Assembly (NCBI RefSeq): GCF_003002815.1
Contig: NZ_PVTF01000011.1
Span: forward strand, 310,001 to 374,000
Origin: Umezawaea tangerina
GTDB taxonomy: Bacteria; Actinomycetota; Actinomycetes; Mycobacteriales; Pseudonocardiaceae
Direction of reading: 5' to 3'
Length of the DNA stretch: 64,000 nt
Shown here one piece after another: positions 26,585 to 35,414 of this stretch. The stretch's first letter is position 1; every line of letters starts with the position of its first letter. The notes under the pieces are model-generated. The model saw only the letters and a program-made list of their open reading frames with translations, did not search any database and had not been told where the DNA came from. Made by a program: the position numbers and the translations under genes.

Positions 26585-27292
26585 ATGGACGCGGTGCCCC
26601 CACCCGACGCCTTGGCGGGACTGGACGCCGAGTGCGTCAACCGGGTGCTGGAGATCCTCGTCGCGCCCCTCCAGGCCGCCGCGCCCCAGCCGACCGAGGT
26701 CGTGCTGCACGACCTGCGCCGCGTCCCGAACACCGTCCGCGCCATCGCCGGGACGCTCACCGGCAGGCGCGTCGGCGACCCTCCCACGGACAAGCTGCTC
26801 GAACGCGTCGCGGCGGGCGACCTGCGCCACGACATCGGCTACCGCACCGAGCTGCCCGACGGCCGCGTCCTGCGGAGCTCGACGATCGTCTACACCGACG
26901 CCGACGGCCGCCCCGCGGCGGCGCTGTGCCTCAACACCGACGTGTCCGCCTGGGTGTCGCTGCGCTCCGCCGTGGACCGGTTCGTGCTCGGGCGCGACGT
27001 TCCCGAGCCCCGTGCCTCCTCAGTCCCGGCCGAGCAGCAGGGGGAGTCGTTCCCCCGCAGTGTCGACGAGCTGTGCAGGGTGCTCGTGGACGCGGCCATC
27101 GCCGCGGTCGGCGTCCCGGTCGCGAAGATGCGCAAGGAGCAGAAGCTCCAGGTGGTGGCCGAGCTGGAGCGTCGTGGGTTCTTCCTGGTCAAGCAGGCGC
27201 CCGAGACGGCGGCGGGCGCGCTCGGGGTCAGCCGCTTCACCATCTACAACTACCTCAACGAGCTCGACGGCGCGGCTCACGAGCCCGCCTGA
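26585..27292 (+). CDS. YheO/DauR-type PAS-HTH transcriptional regulator
   Basis: 235 residues. The N-terminal YheO-like PAS domain (about residues 10-125, with PTEVVLHDL and AALCLNTDVSAW) is followed by a C-terminal HTH_22 segment (KLQVVAELERRGFFLVKQAPETAAGALGVS read in part, ending SRFTIYNYLNEL). Relatives include DauR, which controls D-amino-acid catabolism, and regulators beside RidA/threonine dehydratase genes. ATG 26585 has GGAGG about 6 nt upstream. The M20 deacylase gene follows 35 nt later, so it probably controls that group. Confidence 0.85.
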   Translation: MDAVPPPDALAGLDAECVNRVLEILVAPLQAAAPQPTEVVLHDLRRVPNTVRAIAGTLTGRRVGDPPTDKLLERVAAGDLRHDIGYRTELPDGRVLRSSTIVYTDADGRPAAALCLNTDVSAWVSLRSAVDRFVLGRDVPEPRASSVPAEQQGESFPRSVDELCRVLVDAAIAAVGVPVAKMRKEQKLQVVAELERRGFFLVKQAPETAAGALGVSRFTIYNYLNELDGAAHEPA

Positions 27293-27327
27293 CGCTGGAC
27301 CGGGATCGTCGGAAGGTGGTGCTGGGC

Positions 27328-28524
27328 ATGGACTTCGACGCGCAGGACGAGGTCACCGCGCTCGCGCGGCGCCTGGTCCGCACCCCGAGCGAGAACCCGC
27401 CCGGCCGGGAGTCGGCGGTGGCCGAGGTGCTCGCCGGGCAGGCGCGGGCGTGGGGGCTGGAGGTCACCACCCAGGAGATCGACGACAACCGCGTGAACGT
27501 CGTGACCAGGCTGCCGGGCACCGGGTCCGCACCGTCCCTCGTGTACTGCGGGCACCTCGACACCGTCCCCGTCGGAGCCCGCCGCGACTGGGCCGAGGAC
27601 CCCTTCGGCGGCGTGGTCCGCGACGGGTACCTGTGGGGGCGCGGCGCCGTGGACATGAAGGGCGGGCTCGCGGCGATGCTCACGTCCCTGGCCGTGCTTC
27701 GCTTCGCGGGCACCGAACTGCCGGGTGACCTGGTGCTGTGCGCGGTCGTGGGGGAGGAGGCCGACTGCGCGGGCTCCCGGCACCTGGACGGCACCGACGT
27801 CCTCGACGACGCCGGGTGGCTGGTCGTCGGCGAGCCGACGGACCTGGACCTGGTGGTCGCGCACAAGGGCGCCGTCCGCGTGGAGCTCGTCGCGCACGGC
27901 ATGTCGGCGCACGGCGCGACGCCCGAGCTCGGCGTGAACGCCATCGAGGCCGTGGCGCGGCTGGTGTCCGCAGTCCGCGTCCTCCCTGCGGACGTGCGGC
28001 CCCACCCGCTGCTGGGCTCCCCGTCGTCGAGCGTGAACCTCATCGAGGGCGGCACGGCCGTCAACGTGGTGCCGGACCTCTGCCGCGCCGTCGTGGACGT
28101 CCGCACGATCCCCGGCGTCGACGCGGACGTGGTCCTCGCGTCCGTGAAGGAGGGCGCGGACCGCGTGATGGCCGCCATGCCGGAGGTCGAGATCCTGGTG
28201 CGGGTCCTGCACGAGCGGGCTCCGGTGAGCACGTCCGTCGACCACCCGCTGGTGCGGGCCTCCCAGGAGGCGGCGGTGCGGACGCTCGGGGGTCGTCGAC
28301 CGACCCGCGGCGTCCCGTACTTCAGCGACGCCTCCGTGCTCTCGCCACCCCGGAACCTGCCCACCGTCCTGTTCGGTCCCGGCGAGGAAGCGCTGATGCA
28401 CAAGGCGAACGAGAGGGTGTCGACCACCGACCTGCACCGGGCCACGCGGTTCCTGTCGGTGCTGCCGACCGTGCTGCACGGGCCGGACACCGGCCTCCCC
28501 GGCGGGTCGGCGGTCGGGGCGTGA
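27328..28524 (+). CDS. M20-family metallopeptidase/deacylase (ArgE/DapE/acetylornithine deacetylase-like)
   Basis: 398 residues. It is a di-zinc enzyme cleaving N-acyl groups or dipeptides. Metal ligands are in CGHLDTVP (His), GAVDMKGG (bridging Asp), GEEADCAG (catalytic Glu pair), GEPTDLD and, near the end, EEALMHKANE (His). A dimerisation insert spans about residues 180-290. ATG 27328 is preferred, with GGAAGG 11 nt upstream; in-frame GTG codons lie just before it. Its stop overlaps the AraC gene start (GTGA). Confidence 0.9.
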   Translation: MDFDAQDEVTALARRLVRTPSENPPGRESAVAEVLAGQARAWGLEVTTQEIDDNRVNVVTRLPGTGSAPSLVYCGHLDTVPVGARRDWAEDPFGGVVRDGYLWGRGAVDMKGGLAAMLTSLAVLRFAGTELPGDLVLCAVVGEEADCAGSRHLDGTDVLDDAGWLVVGEPTDLDLVVAHKGAVRVELVAHGMSAHGATPELGVNAIEAVARLVSAVRVLPADVRPHPLLGSPSSSVNLIEGGTAVNVVPDLCRAVVDVRTIPGVDADVVLASVKEGADRVMAAMPEVEILVRVLHERAPVSTSVDHPLVRASQEAAVRTLGGRRPTRGVPYFSDASVLSPPRNLPTVLFGPGEEALMHKANERVSTTDLHRATRFLSVLPTVLHGPDTGLPGGSAVGA

Positions 28525-29474
28525 GCACCACCTTCGACACCCGCGACGTCGCGGCGGACCTGCGCGTCGAGCGCTGGCAGGACGCCGCCGCCCGCGGCGG
28601 GCTGCCGCCGTTGCGGGAGGGCAGGCGGATCGAGGGCGACTTCGAGGCGCGGTTGCGGTTCGGGCGGATCGGGGCCGTCCGCGTCGTCGAGGCGACCACG
28701 CCGGGCGGCGAGTGCGTGCGCACCGCGCGCATGGCCCGTCGGTTCGCCGACGAGCTCTACCAGCTGGAGGTGCTGACCAGCGGCGAGGCCGTGCTGGAGC
28801 AGCACGGCAGGCAGGCCCGGATCGGGGTGGGCGACGTCGTGCTCGTCGACCCGACCGCGCCGATCCGGTGGCGCACCACGGACACGACCAACGTGACCGT
28901 CCTGTTCCCGCGCACGATGCTGTCGTCGGGGCACGACGACTTCCTGCGGGTGGCGGGCCTGGCGATACCGGGTGGCGGGGGGACGGGTGCGCTCATCTCC
29001 TCGATGGTCAGGGGACTTCCCGCCGCGCTCGACGGGATCCGCGTCGACGAGGCCGCCCGGATCGGCACCGCCGTGGTCGACCTCCTGGAAGCCGCGTTGG
29101 CGACGCGGCTCGACGGACCGGCCCCACCGCGGTCGCGGCACGCCGTCCTGCGCCGGCAGGTCTACGCCCACATCGACGGGAACCTGCACCGGCCGGACCT
29201 GTCGCCCGCCTCCATCGCCGCGGCGCAGCACATCTCCTTGCGGCACCTGCACAAGCTCTTCGAGACCGAGCCGATGACCGTCGCGGCCCGGATCAGGCAC
29301 CGGCGGTTGCAGCGGTGCGCCGACGACCTGCGCGACACCGGCCAACGCCACCGTTCGGCGGCCTCCATCGCCGCCCGGTGGGGCCTGACCGACCCGGCGA
29401 GCTTCAGCCGCCTGTTCAAGTCCGCCTACGGCGTCTCGGCCTCCGACTACCGCGAGGTCCACGGCGTGCGCTGA
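28521..29474 (+). CDS. AraC-family transcriptional regulator
   Basis: 317 residues. An AraC-binding-like cupin sensor of the 'AraC_binding_2' type covers about residues 25-180. Two helix-turn-helix motifs follow (SPASIAAAQHISLRHLHKLFE and SAASIAARWGLTDPASFSRLFK), with the usual YGVSASDYR ending. GTG 28521 overlaps the deacylase stop. It probably responds to a small molecule handled by its neighbours. Confidence 0.9.
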   Translation: MSTTFDTRDVAADLRVERWQDAAARGGLPPLREGRRIEGDFEARLRFGRIGAVRVVEATTPGGECVRTARMARRFADELYQLEVLTSGEAVLEQHGRQARIGVGDVVLVDPTAPIRWRTTDTTNVTVLFPRTMLSSGHDDFLRVAGLAIPGGGGTGALISSMVRGLPAALDGIRVDEAARIGTAVVDLLEAALATRLDGPAPPRSRHAVLRRQVYAHIDGNLHRPDLSPASIAAAQHISLRHLHKLFETEPMTVAARIRHRRLQRCADDLRDTGQRHRSAASIAARWGLTDPASFSRLFKSAYGVSASDYREVHGVR

Positions 29475-29536
29475 TGATCAACGTCGGTGCGCGGATCGTC
29501 ATGGTCGACCACGCGGTGGGGCGACAGCATCGGCAC

Positions 29537-30043
29537 ATGCCGAACACGCACCCGGACGAGACGACCGCCGAGCTCGCGGCGATCCCAGCACGCATGATCG
29601 AGGCCTGGAACGACGGCGACGCCACCGCTTTCGCCGCACCGTTCGCCGAGGACGCCCACTTCGTCGCCTTCGAGGGCACGGTCCTGCACGGGACCGAGGC
29701 CGTCGTCGCGTTCCACCAACCGCTCTTCGACACCGTGCTCAAGGGCTCCCGCCTCGTGAACGGCGAGGTCCCGTTCGTCCGCGTCCACGACGACCGGTTC
29801 GCCGTCGTCCACAGCCGCCTGTCGGTGATCCTGCCCGGCGAGGCCGCGCCCTCGCCGAGCCGGAACTCGATGGAGCTCTACACCGTGGTCAAGGGCGAGG
29901 CGGGCTGGAAGGTCGTCGCCATGCAGAACTCCAGGGTCCTCGGCCTCGACCGCCAGTACCTCCTGGACAACGTCGACGCCCTGCCCGCGGACGTGGCGCA
30001 GCACGTCTCCGACCTCGTCGGGGCGATCGCCCGCGCCCACTAG
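29537..30043 (+). CDS. SnoaL-like/SgcJ-type nuclear-transport-factor-2-fold protein
   Basis: 168 residues from ATG 29537. The cone-shaped NTF2-like fold is indicated by MIEAWNDGDATAFAAPFAEDAHFVAFEG and GWKVVAMQNSRVL, as in SgcJ/EcaC-type proteins (polyketide accessory proteins, cyclases or small-ligand binders). ATG 29474 overlaps the AraC stop (TGATG) and is an alternative start adding 21 residues that do not look conserved. The stop codon TAG (30041-30043) is shared with the target site of the adjacent IS5-family element. Confidence 0.75.
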   Translation: MPNTHPDETTAELAAIPARMIEAWNDGDATAFAAPFAEDAHFVAFEGTVLHGTEAVVAFHQPLFDTVLKGSRLVNGEVPFVRVHDDRFAVVHSRLSVILPGEAAPSPSRNSMELYTVVKGEAGWKVVAMQNSRVLGLDRQYLLDNVDALPADVAQHVSDLVGAIARAH

Positions 30044-30768
30044 GGCCTGTCCTCAAAGCAGGTGACTGTGATCTGCTTTGATCTTGTGTCGTGGTGTGTG
30101 GGCATGAGTTGACCGATGAGCAGTGGCACACCATCGAGCCCTTGCTTCCCCCGTGGAAAACGGTCTACACCAGGTTCTGGCGGTGGTCGCGGGACGGCAC
30201 CCTCACGATGCTCGTGTCCAAGGTCCGGGTCGTGGCCGAGGCGGTCGACGAGTTGGATCGCGAGGTCTCGGTCGACTCCAGCATCGTGCGCGCCCACCGG
30301 CACGCCGCGGGTGCCCGTCGCACGACCGTGTCCCTCACAGGGGGCGGGCCGGTCGTGCGGCGGGCACAGCGAGCCAGGTGATCATGCCATCCGGCGTTCC
30401 CGCGGCGGCCCCGGTACCAGGATCCGCCTGGCCTGCGACGGCCACGGCCGACCGCTCTCGGTCGTGCTGACCGGCGGCAACGTCGACGACTGCGCCATGT
30501 TCGAGCAGGTCATGGCCGGAATTCGATTCCCTCGCCCCGGTCCCGGCCACGATTCCCGAACGCCGCGACCAGCAGGCCAACCGCCCACAGCAGTCGACCC
30601 CCGGTCTTCGACCGCGTCGCCTACAAGCGCCGCAACGTGGTGGAACGCTGCTCCAGCAGGCTCAAGCAGTTCCGCTCCATCGCCAGGTGCTACGACAAGA
30701 CCGCTACGTCCTACCGGGCGGTGATCGACCTGGCGACCCTCATCCTCTGGCTTCGAGGACAGGCCCTA
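30041..30768 (+). mobile_element. Decayed IS5-family insertion sequence with intact terminal repeats
   Basis: TAGGGCCTGTCCTC (30041-30054) and GAGGACAGGCCCTA (30755-30768) are perfect 14-nt inverted ends that include the flanking target bases. CTAG occurs at both junctions (30040-30043 and 30766-30769), consistent with the TA/CTAG target of the IS427-like IS5 subgroup. The enclosed transposase gene is deleted and frameshifted. The ends remain, so the element could in principle be mobilised in trans. Confidence 0.8.
30091..30760 (+). pseudogene. IS5-family transposase, internally deleted and frameshifted
   Basis: The start HELTDEQWHTIEPLLPP runs straight into WKTVYTRFWRWSRDG, so about 40 residues normally between them are missing. 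After VDSSIVRAHRHAAGAR the frame breaks near 30360. Conserved pieces continue in other frames: GTRIRLACDGHGRPLSVVL, then RNVVERCSSRLKQFRSIA with the final catalytic Glu, and LATLILWLRG. At least one deletion and two frameshifts make it inactive. Confidence 0.82.
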
Positions 30769-30799
30769 GCGCGGATCCGCCGCTTCCGCGACGCGGCGC

Positions 30800-31750
30800 T
30801 CAGCCCTGGCCGGCGAGCAGGTCGCGGAAGCGGTCGACGCCGATGTTGCCGCCGGAGAGGACCACGCCGACGCGGCCGGACAGGGTGCCCTTGCGCAGCG
30901 CGGCGAGCGAGGTCGCGCCGCTGGGTTCCAGGACGACCTTGAGCCGTTCGAACGCGAACCGCATCGCCTCGCGGATCTCGTCGTCGCCGACCAGCAGGAC
31001 GTCGTCGACGAGGCGGCGGTTGACCGGGAAGGTCAGCTCGCCGGGGATCTCGGTGGCCTGCCCGTCGGCGATGGTGCGCGGGACGGGGATCCGCACGAGG
31101 TCGCCTGCCAGCAGCGACAGCCGGGTGTCGTCGCCCTGCTCGGGTTCGACGCCGACGACCCGGATGTCCGGGTGCAGGGCCTTGGCCGCGGTCGCGCAGC
31201 CGGCCATGAGCCCGCCGCCCCCGATCGGCACGAGCAGGGTGTCCAGCGGACCGACCTCGTCGAGCAGTTCGAGCGCGACGGTGCCCTGGCCCGCCATGAC
31301 GTCGGGGTGGTCGTAGGGCGGGACGAGGGTCAGGTTCCGCTCCCGCGCGAGCTCGTGGCCCAGCGCGACCCGGTCGCCGGTGTAGCGGTCGTAGGTGATG
31401 ACCTCGGCGCCGTAGCCGCGGGTGGCGTCCACCTTGGAGGCGGGGGTGTCCTCGGGCATCAGGATGACGGCCTTCGTGCCCACGAGGCTCGCCGCGAGTG
31501 CGACCGCCTGGGCGTGGTTGCCGGAGGAGTAGGTGGCGACGCCGGTGGCGAGCTGGGCGGGCGTGAGCCGGGAGATCGCGTTGTAGGCGCCGCGGAACTT
31601 GAAGGCGCCGACCCGCTGGAAGTTCTCCGCCTTGAGGAACGCGGTCGTCCCGGTGTCCCGGTCGAGGGTGGACGAGGTCAGGACGGGAGTCCGGTGGGCG
31701 ACGCCGTCGATCCGCTTGGCGGCGCTCCTGATGGCTTCGAGGTCGATCAC
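30800..31750 (-). CDS. PLP-dependent threonine/serine dehydratase-like enzyme (fold type II)
   Basis: 316 residues. It would deaminate L-threonine to 2-oxobutyrate, or act on serine. The Schiff-base Lys lies in ENFQRVGAFKFRGAYNA, the phosphate loop is PIGGGGLMAG, and SSGNHAQAVALAA is the substrate loop. There is no C-terminal ACT-type regulatory domain, which suggests a catabolic (TdcB-like) or serine-racemase-like enzyme rather than the isoleucine-feedback IlvA. GTG 31750 has AAGG 8 nt upstream and gives the usual N-terminus; ATG 31768 is an alternative. It lies beyond the IS remnant and faces the SnoaL group. Confidence 0.87.
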   Translation of the reverse strand: MIDLEAIRSAAKRIDGVAHRTPVLTSSTLDRDTGTTAFLKAENFQRVGAFKFRGAYNAISRLTPAQLATGVATYSSGNHAQAVALAASLVGTKAVILMPEDTPASKVDATRGYGAEVITYDRYTGDRVALGHELARERNLTLVPPYDHPDVMAGQGTVALELLDEVGPLDTLLVPIGGGGLMAGCATAAKALHPDIRVVGVEPEQGDDTRLSLLAGDLVRIPVPRTIADGQATEIPGELTFPVNRRLVDDVLLVGDDEIREAMRFAFERLKVVLEPSGATSLAALRKGTLSGRVGVVLSGGNIGVDRFRDLLAGQG

Positions 31751-31823
31751 GTCCTCGACCTTATACATTTGGTCCAGGAGTGGAAAGTTTGTCTTGATGT
31801 GGCTGTGGCCACCAGCCGGGTCG

Positions 31824-32477
31824 TCATCGTTCCCGGACCACGTCGACACCGACGACGAGCACCCACAGGAGCAGCGGGAACACGGTGACGCGTTCGGCGA
31901 TGCCGACGCCGATCACGTGCCCGGCGTTCGTGGCCGCGAAAGCGGTCAGGGCGAAGCCGAGCAGGCCGGTGATCCCGAGCGCCAGCGCCGCCGTGCGGGC
32001 CAGGGGGCGGGTGCGGGTCGAAGCGGAGGTGCCCGCGATGACGAGGGCGGCGTTGCCGAGGATGAAGACGGGGAGCGCGCCGATCGAGTGGACCGTCAGG
32101 TCGACGTCCTCCGGGACCAGGCCCACGACGACCCACGACAGCCCGGCCAGGCCGACCATGGCCTGCCAGACGCGCCGGTTCCCCTGGGTGGACCAGGTGT
32201 TGGCGGTGAGGACGGTCCCGGCGAGCAGGAGCACGCCCAGCAGGACGAACGCGGTGTTCATGCCCGCGTGCAGGGGTGAGCACACGTCGTTGCCGAGCAC
32301 GGGGGCGCAGTGCACGGCGCCGAGGTCGCTGATGTAGTTGGTCCACCAGCTGTAGCGGGGCCGGACCCAGGCGTTCGCGACGACGACGTGCAGGACGAGG
32401 AACTGCGCGGGGCCGAGCGCGAGCAGGACCCCGCCGAGACGGGCGCTCCGGCTGGTCGGGGTGGCGGTGGTGGTCAC
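31824..32477 (-). CDS. DUF998-family integral membrane protein
   Basis: 217 residues with about six hydrophobic helices. The DUF998 pattern is visible: WWTNYISDLG after the first span, LHAGMNTAFVLLGVLLLAG, and HSIGALPVFILGNAALVIAG. Function is unknown for the family. GTG 32477 overlaps the stop of the MFS gene by four bases, so the pair is co-translated and could be co-regulated by the XRE-cupin protein. Confidence 0.85.
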   Translation of the reverse strand: MTTTATPTSRSARLGGVLLALGPAQFLVLHVVVANAWVRPRYSWWTNYISDLGAVHCAPVLGNDVCSPLHAGMNTAFVLLGVLLLAGTVLTANTWSTQGNRRVWQAMVGLAGLSWVVVGLVPEDVDLTVHSIGALPVFILGNAALVIAGTSASTRTRPLARTAALALGITGLLGFALTAFAATNAGHVIGVGIAERVTVFPLLLWVLVVGVDVVRER

Positions 32478-33898
32478 GCGGTCGGTCCCTTCGACGGGGT
32501 GATGAGCGCGGTGAGGACCGCGCCGGTGAGGAAGACGGCGGCCGTCCAGCCGAATGCCGTGCTGTAGCCGTGCACGGTGGCGTCCCCGGCCGTCGAGTCG
32601 CGGGCGGCCGCCGCGGCCACCGTGCTGAGGACGGCGACGCCGACCGAGCCGCCGATCTGCTGCGCGGTGTTCACGGAGGCCGCCGCGGCGCCGGCGAGGT
32701 CGTCACCCAGTCGCGCGGTCGCGGACGCGGTGGCGGTCGCGATGACGAGGCCGACCCCGGCGCCGATGAGGACGAGGCTCGGCAACAGGTCCGCGCCGTA
32801 CTCGCTGTGCGGGTCGATCCGGGTGAACAGCAGCTCACCCGCGCCTGCGGTCAGCAGGCCGACCGGCACGACGACGCGAGGTCCGGAGCGCTTGCCCAGG
32901 GCGGGGCCGATGACGGCCGCGGCGAGCACGAGGGCCACGGGCACGGGGAGGAAGGCGAGCCCGGTGCGGATCTGGCCGTACCCGAGGGTGGACTGGAGGT
33001 AGAAGGGCAGGAAGAGGAACGTCGTGAACAGGCCCGCCGACGACAGCAGCAACGCGACCAGGGCGGCGCCGCGGCCGCGATCGGTGAGGATCCGCAGCGG
33101 CAGCAGGGGATCCGCCGCACGCGTCTGCGCGACGACGAACGCCGCGAGCAGGACCCCCGACGCGACCAGGGGACCGACCGTGCCGGGCGCGGACCACCCG
33201 GCGACCTCGGCGCGGGAGGTCCCGTACACCAGGCTGAACAGCCCGAGGGTGACGGTGGTGGCGCCGAGTAGGTCGACCCGGCGGCCGACCCGGCGGTCCG
33301 ACGCCGGTGCGAGCACGACCGCGCCGACGACGGCCGGGATCGCGACCGCGATGTTGACGAACATCGTCCACCGCCACGAGAACGCCTGGGTGAGCGCCCC
33401 TCCGAGGAGCAGGCCCGCGGTCGTGCCGACCATGGCCACGGAGCCGAAGATCCCGAACGCCCGCCCCCGTTCCGCCGGGTCGGTGAAGGTGGTCGACACC
33501 AGGGCGAGCGCGGCCGGGGCCAGCAGGGCGGCGAAGACACCCTGACCGACGCGGGCGGCGACGAGGACCGCCACCGTCGACGCGGCGCCGCCCACGGCCG
33601 AGGTGACGGCGAAGCCCGCCAACCCGACCACCAGCAGGCGTTCGCGGCCCCACCGGTCGGCGAGGCGGCCGCTGAGCAGCAACAGGCTGCCGAACGTGAG
33701 GGCGTAGCCGGTGACGACCCACTGCCGCGCACCGTCGGGGAAGCCGAGGTCGGCCTGCGCCGAGGGGAGCGCGATGGTGATGACCGTGGTGTCGAGCGCG
33801 ATCATCAGCTGCGCCAGGGCGAGCACGGCCAGCAGCGACCACCGCCTCGGGAGGGGCGCGGTGGTGGACGGTCGGGGGTGGGACCGGGAACTGGTCAT
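32474..33898 (-). CDS. MFS multidrug exporter, DHA2 (EmrB/QacA) 14-TM type
   Basis: 474 residues with about fourteen hydrophobic spans. Motif A GRLADRWGRERLLVVG and the DHA2 motif LDTTVITIALPS in span 1 are present, with motif C-like GSVAMVGTTAGLLLGG in span 5. The family exports drugs and antibiotics by proton antiport. It is divergent from an XRE-cupin regulator with only 47 bp between starts, a typical drug-inducible exporter arrangement. Confidence 0.9.
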   Translation of the reverse strand: MTSSRSHPRPSTTAPLPRRWSLLAVLALAQLMIALDTTVITIALPSAQADLGFPDGARQWVVTGYALTFGSLLLLSGRLADRWGRERLLVVGLAGFAVTSAVGGAASTVAVLVAARVGQGVFAALLAPAALALVSTTFTDPAERGRAFGIFGSVAMVGTTAGLLLGGALTQAFSWRWTMFVNIAVAIPAVVGAVVLAPASDRRVGRRVDLLGATTVTLGLFSLVYGTSRAEVAGWSAPGTVGPLVASGVLLAAFVVAQTRAADPLLPLRILTDRGRGAALVALLLSSAGLFTTFLFLPFYLQSTLGYGQIRTGLAFLPVPVALVLAAAVIGPALGKRSGPRVVVPVGLLTAGAGELLFTRIDPHSEYGADLLPSLVLIGAGVGLVIATATASATARLGDDLAGAAAASVNTAQQIGGSVGVAVLSTVAAAAARDSTAGDATVHGYSTAFGWTAAVFLTGAVLTALITPSKGPTA

Positions 33899-33927
33899 GC
33901 CGCGACCCTAGGTTCGTCTTGCTCCCA

Positions 33928-33945
33928 GGACATACGCTCTTGTCC
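33928..33945. promoter_or_regulatory. Short inverted repeat and -10 box before the XRE-cupin start
   Basis: GGACA-N8-TGTCC ends directly at ATG 33946. TACGCT (33933-33938) is a plausible -10 box 7 nt before the ATG, so the regulator mRNA may be leaderless and self-controlled. The same 47-bp gap must hold the promoter of the divergent exporter. Confidence 0.4.
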
Positions 33946-34518
33946 ATGAAGCAAGAACTGGATGTGGACCAGCTGGTCCGGCAGCGGGTCAGGGCCCTTC
34001 GCCAGGCGCGCGGGTGGTCGTTGGACACTCTCGCCGAACGCAGCTACCTGAGCCCGTCGAACCTGAGCCGCATCGAGACCGGGGCCCGGCGGATCGCGCT
34101 GGACCAGCTCATCCCGATCGCCAAGGCCCTCGACACGACCATCGACCAGCTGGTGGAGTCCCCGGACGACGAGGACGTCGTGATCCGGCCGTACCGCGGC
34201 GACCGTCCCGGCATGACGATCTGGACGCTCGCGCGGGAACGCACCCCGAACGACCTCACGGTCGCCAAGATGCGCATCACCACACCCGTGCCACCCCTGG
34301 AGGAGGCGGGCGTGCACCCCGGTCGCGACTGGTTCACCGTGATCTCGGGCACCGCGGAGCTCCGTCTCGGCGAACGCCTCATCCTGGTGCGCGCCGGTGA
34401 CGCCGCGGAGTTCTCGACGATGGTCCCGCACGCCATCGGCGCCCACGGCAGGCGACCGGTCGTGATCCTCACGATCCTCACCAACGACGGCAGGCAGGCC
34501 CACGCGGGCGAACGGTAG
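33946..34518 (+). CDS. XRE-family regulator with C-terminal cupin domain
   Basis: 190 residues. The helix-turn-helix (about residues 8-65: RVRALRQARGWSLDTLAER, LSPSNLSRIETGARR) is followed by a cupin sensor with HPGRDWFTVISGTAELRLG and FSTMVPHAIGAHG. Such proteins (PuuR/SutR-like) sense small molecules. It is divergent from the DHA2 exporter and most likely controls it. Confidence 0.9.
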   Translation: MKQELDVDQLVRQRVRALRQARGWSLDTLAERSYLSPSNLSRIETGARRIALDQLIPIAKALDTTIDQLVESPDDEDVVIRPYRGDRPGMTIWTLARERTPNDLTVAKMRITTPVPPLEEAGVHPGRDWFTVISGTAELRLGERLILVRAGDAAEFSTMVPHAIGAHGRRPVVILTILTNDGRQAHAGER

Positions 34519-34548
34519 GACTCCGGGACGGACAGTCCGGGGTATCGC

Positions 34549-34574
34549 GGGCGTATCCGAAACCGCATACGCCC
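34549..34574. promoter_or_regulatory. Inverted repeat GGGCGTAT-N10-ATACGCCC
   Basis: A perfect 8+8 inverted repeat lies between the XRE-cupin stop and the VanZ start. It could end the first transcript or be an operator for the second. Confidence 0.45.
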
Positions 34575-34604
34575 CGGCAACGGCCCGTGGCGCCCAATGG
34601 AGGC

Positions 34605-35279
34605 ATGAACCGGAGCACGTCCCCGCAACGTCGCACGCCCAGGCTCGTTCTCGTCGGACTCGCGGTCCTCGGCCTGGCGGGCGCGGCCTACCTCGTGCGC
34701 GGGCCGCTCCTGATGGCTGCCCCGATGTGCCTGGACGGCCGGTGGCGCGGCTGCCTCGGCACGGAGAACGGCGTGGTGTTCACGACGCTGGCCACGGTGC
34801 CGCTGTCCCTCGTGCTGGTGTGGCTCCTGGCACGTCGCCGCGGCTCCGCGTCGGCGTGGCGGACGTCGTTGGCCGAGGTGGGGATGGTCCACGGGACGGT
34901 GCCGTTCCTGTGGATGACGCTGATGCCGGGTGAGGGTGCGGGTCTCGTCCCCGGCAGGCTGAGCCTGGTCCCGTTCCGCGACCTGGTCACGATGGGGCCG
35001 CTCGGGATCTTCGCCAACCTGCTGATCTTCGCCGCGCTCGGTTTCTTCGCCCCGATGCGGTTCGCGGCGCTGGCCTCCGCGCCGCGGGTCCTGGCGCTCG
35101 GCGCGGGCTGCTCGATCCTGGTCGAGACCGCGCAGTACGCCTTCCAGCTGGACCGCGTGTCCTCCGTGGACGACGTCCTGGTCAACGCCACCGGCGCCCT
35201 GCTGGCCGGACTGGCCTCGCGCCGGTGGTGGCGGGCCAGGGCGGAGGAGCACGGGGTGGTGGCCGCTGCTCGGGCGTAG
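34605..35279 (+). CDS. VanZ-family membrane protein
   Basis: 224 residues with about five hydrophobic spans. Segments SLVPFRDLV, GIFANLLIFAALGFFAPM and VETAQYAFQLDRVSSVDDVLVNATGALLA (read in parts) are the VanZ signature. VanZ of enterococci gives low-level teicoplanin resistance; most actinomycete homologues are uncharacterised. ATG 34605 is preceded at once by GGAGG with a one-base spacer, too short, so GTG 34587 in the same frame is an alternative start. Confidence 0.82.
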   Translation: MNRSTSPQRRTPRLVLVGLAVLGLAGAAYLVRGPLLMAAPMCLDGRWRGCLGTENGVVFTTLATVPLSLVLVWLLARRRGSASAWRTSLAEVGMVHGTVPFLWMTLMPGEGAGLVPGRLSLVPFRDLVTMGPLGIFANLLIFAALGFFAPMRFAALASAPRVLALGAGCSILVETAQYAFQLDRVSSVDDVLVNATGALLAGLASRRWWRARAEEHGVVAAARA

Positions 35280-35414
35280 ATCGTGCGCGGAGCGCTTCGG
35301 TATCAGGTGGCGCGGAGGCCGTTCTACGGTGGGCGGGACGTCGGAACCGACCCGCGGCGGAGCTCCTCGCGGGACGGCCGCGGTGCCCGTTCGGCCGATC
35401 TGCAGGAGGAGAAC

